A program made the position numbers and the translations under genes. Of a stretch of DNA of 6,828 nucleotides, positions 5,415 to 6,828 are shown piece by piece; within the stretch, counting starts at the first letter, position 1; the number at the start of each line of letters is the position of its first letter. Source of the stretch: Fidelibacterota bacterium (GTDB taxonomy: Bacteria; Fidelibacterota; Marinisomatia; Marinisomatales; S15-B10); contig NZHL01000014.1 of the NCBI GenBank assembly GCA_002691365.1, positions 44,960 to 51,787 on the forward strand. Direction: 5' to 3'. A model generated the notes under the pieces. It was not told the origin of the DNA. It was given only the letters and a program-made list of their open reading frames with translations, and did no database searches.

Positions 5415-6828
5415 TTGAAAAAAATAATATTAATATACCTTCTATTATCTTCTTTTGGAATCTCGTCAACCAAAAGTCCCAATACCGACATTGCAATAAA
5501 ACAAATTTTTGAAAGTTGCTTTAAATGTCATGGTGGCGATTGGGCAACTGAAGCAGGTATAGATTTTACAACATTAGAAAAAGATAAAGAATTAGATGTT
5601 TGGGAATATAGAAATATTTATTCAAGAGCTTTAAATATGATAAATCAAAAAAAAATGCCACCTCCAGAAGAAGACCCCTTAACTGATGAAGCAAGAAATC
5701 AATTGGTAAATTGGTTATCATATACTCTAGAAAATGTTGATATTACTAAAATACCTCATGACCCTGGTTATTTAATTCCAAGTAGATTAACAAAACATCA
5801 ATATGATTTTAGTGTAGAAGACATATTTGAAATGAATGATTTACCTAAAAATTTACTTCCAGTTGAATTGGTTGTTGAAGATGCTTTTGATAATGATATA
5901 ACCACTCTCACAACAGAACCATTATGGTTTGAACAATCATTAAATGCGGCAAATATTATCATAAACAAAGTTTGGTCAAATAAAGAAGCATATGAAAAAC
6001 TTGTTTTCATGAAACCATCAGCTCCTTACAAAGCAGAAAAAGCATTGTTTGTAGCATCTAAAAATCAATCTAAAAATATTAATTTAAATGATAATTTTTC
6101 TATATTTGCAAAAATTAATGGTAACACAGGAAGAGTATTTCTTAAATCAACACATTTAGATGGCTTTTTACGTAAGTCAAAACAACTATACTTTGATGAA
6201 AATTCAATTTCATATATGATTCAGGGAAATAAAAGACTTGAAGTAGATAACCTACAAATTGATAAAAATAAAACCAACATTATAGGTTTAAATGTATCTA
6301 ATGGACAAGCCTCTTTGTTCCTAAATGGAAAATTTTTGATTTCAGCAAATAATTTTCAAAAATTTGATGATGATGGTCATCTCTTTAAAATTGGTAAGGG
6401 CCAATCCAAACGTGTATATGAAGAACTTCCAAGAAATTTTCCTCCATTTGAAGAAGTTGATATTTTATGTACAAAAAAAGTAAATAATGGAAAAGATTGT
6501 ACTAATGATGGAATAATTGACATGATCGAGTTCTATGACGTAGTTGGAAACGAGGAAGAATTCAATAAATATTTTTTTTCAATTGTAGATTTTGGCAAAA
6601 CTATTGGTATTGAACATTCTTTTGATGAAAATACCTTAGAGAAAGATAGATTTATTTCTAAAGAATTATATTTAGCAGCTCAAAAAGCCTCAAATGAAAG
6701 AATAGACATTTATCCTGGAGTGAAAGAACTTAAATATTTTACAAAATCACATTCATTTAAAGAAATGCAATTATTAACTCAATCAATAAATTTCAATGAC
6801 TTAAATAATTCTAGTTTCTTATGGAATG
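5415..6828 (+). CDS. Planctomycete-type cytochrome c (PSCyt1/DUF1587) protein with LamG-like insert (3' partial)
   Basis: The frame is open for 471 codons from the TTG at 5415 to the right edge; an in-frame TGA at 5406 bounds it upstream. Residues 1-17 (MKKIILIYLLLSSFGIS) are a signal peptide, so the protein is periplasmic or exported. Residues 28-107 form a PSCyt1 c-type heme domain: heme motif CFKCH at 35-39 and MPPPEEDPLTDEARNQLVNWL at 81-101, where Met81 is the likely distal ligand. Residues 120-187 match DUF1587 (SRLTKHQYDFSVEDIF, then AFDND and PLWFEQSLNAANII). Residues 207-330 look like a LamG/concanavalin-A-like beta sandwich (FSIFAKI, GRVFLKS, ASLFLNGKFLIS). Residues 352-372 hold two cysteines and an EF-hand-like loop. 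I do not recognise 373-471. Full PSD proteins continue with DUF1592, DUF1588 and DUF1585, expected beyond the edge. Family members are linked to periplasmic oxidation or sugar-related metabolism, but no reaction is established here. Confidence 0.85.
   Translation, partial: MKKIILIYLLLSSFGISSTKSPNTDIAIKQIFESCFKCHGGDWATEAGIDFTTLEKDKELDVWEYRNIYSRALNMINQKKMPPPEEDPLTDEARNQLVNWLSYTLENVDITKIPHDPGYLIPSRLTKHQYDFSVEDIFEMNDLPKNLLPVELVVEDAFDNDITTLTTEPLWFEQSLNAANIIINKVWSNKEAYEKLVFMKPSAPYKAEKALFVASKNQSKNINLNDNFSIFAKINGNTGRVFLKSTHLDGFLRKSKQLYFDENSISYMIQGNKRLEVDNLQIDKNKTNIIGLNVSNGQASLFLNGKFLISANNFQKFDDDGHLFKIGKGQSKRVYEELPRNFPPFEEVDILCTKKVNNGKDCTNDGIIDMIEFYDVVGNEEEFNKYFFSIVDFGKTIGIEHSFDENTLEKDRFISKELYLAAQKASNERIDIYPGVKELKYFTKSHSFKEMQLLTQSINFNDLNNSSFLWN

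Noticed and set aside
5798..6010. 70-codon open frame on the minus strand
   Set aside because: It is antisense to the DUF1587 part of the cytochrome/PSD gene, which has convincing motifs in its own frame. It is a shadow.

Overview
This window is very AT-rich, with strong A/T preference at third codon positions, and its genes are packed with almost no spacer. Signal peptides and a periplasmic-type c-type cytochrome protein point to a Gram-negative bacterium. The compactness fits a streamlined free-living, plausibly marine, lineage. Planctomycete-type cytochrome (PSD-family) proteins occur in Planctomycetes, Verrucomicrobia, Acidobacteria, Marinimicrobia and some Proteobacteria, so I cannot name the phylum. 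The standard bacterial code works throughout, and both TAA and TGA act as stops.

Layout. (1) 1-2229 (+): the C-terminal part of a large fusion protein. It holds the last membrane segments of an Npt1/Npt2 (ATP/ADP-translocase-like) transporter, a long HEAT-like helical region and a cyclic-nucleotide-binding domain. (2) 4343-2230 (-): a three-gene set read leftward. It contains purU (formyltetrahydrofolate deformylase), a secreted 5'-nucleotidase-like metallophosphoesterase whose first metal site and catalytic dyad look dismantled, and a small two-helix membrane protein. The last two overlap by 8 bases. (3) 4403-4822 (+): a small exported protein I do not recognise, divergent from purU. (4) 5288-4809 (-): a GNAT acetyltransferase of the spermidine/spermine (diamine) N-acetyltransferase type, overlapping the previous gene tail to tail by 14 bases. 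(5) 5415 to the right edge (+): the first 471 residues of a PSCyt1/DUF1587 protein with an inserted LamG-like domain and an EF-hand-like loop. It starts at TTG and has no stop in the window.

The genes do not form one obvious pathway. Plausible roles are one-carbon/purine supply (purU), polyamine or diamine acetylation (GNAT), nucleotide or metabolite transport with cyclic-nucleotide sensing (fusion transporter) and periplasmic redox chemistry (cytochrome protein). There are two convergent gene pairs. One abuts with zero bases between stops. The other overlaps by 14 bases, and that overlap sits exactly at the centre of a perfect 10-bp inverted repeat, a candidate bidirectional terminator.

I see no tRNA, rRNA, CRISPR array, insertion sequence or phage gene. 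The strongest candidates for something undescribed are the metal-site-1-less phosphoesterase with its CxC motif, and the domain make-up of the two edge-truncated proteins.
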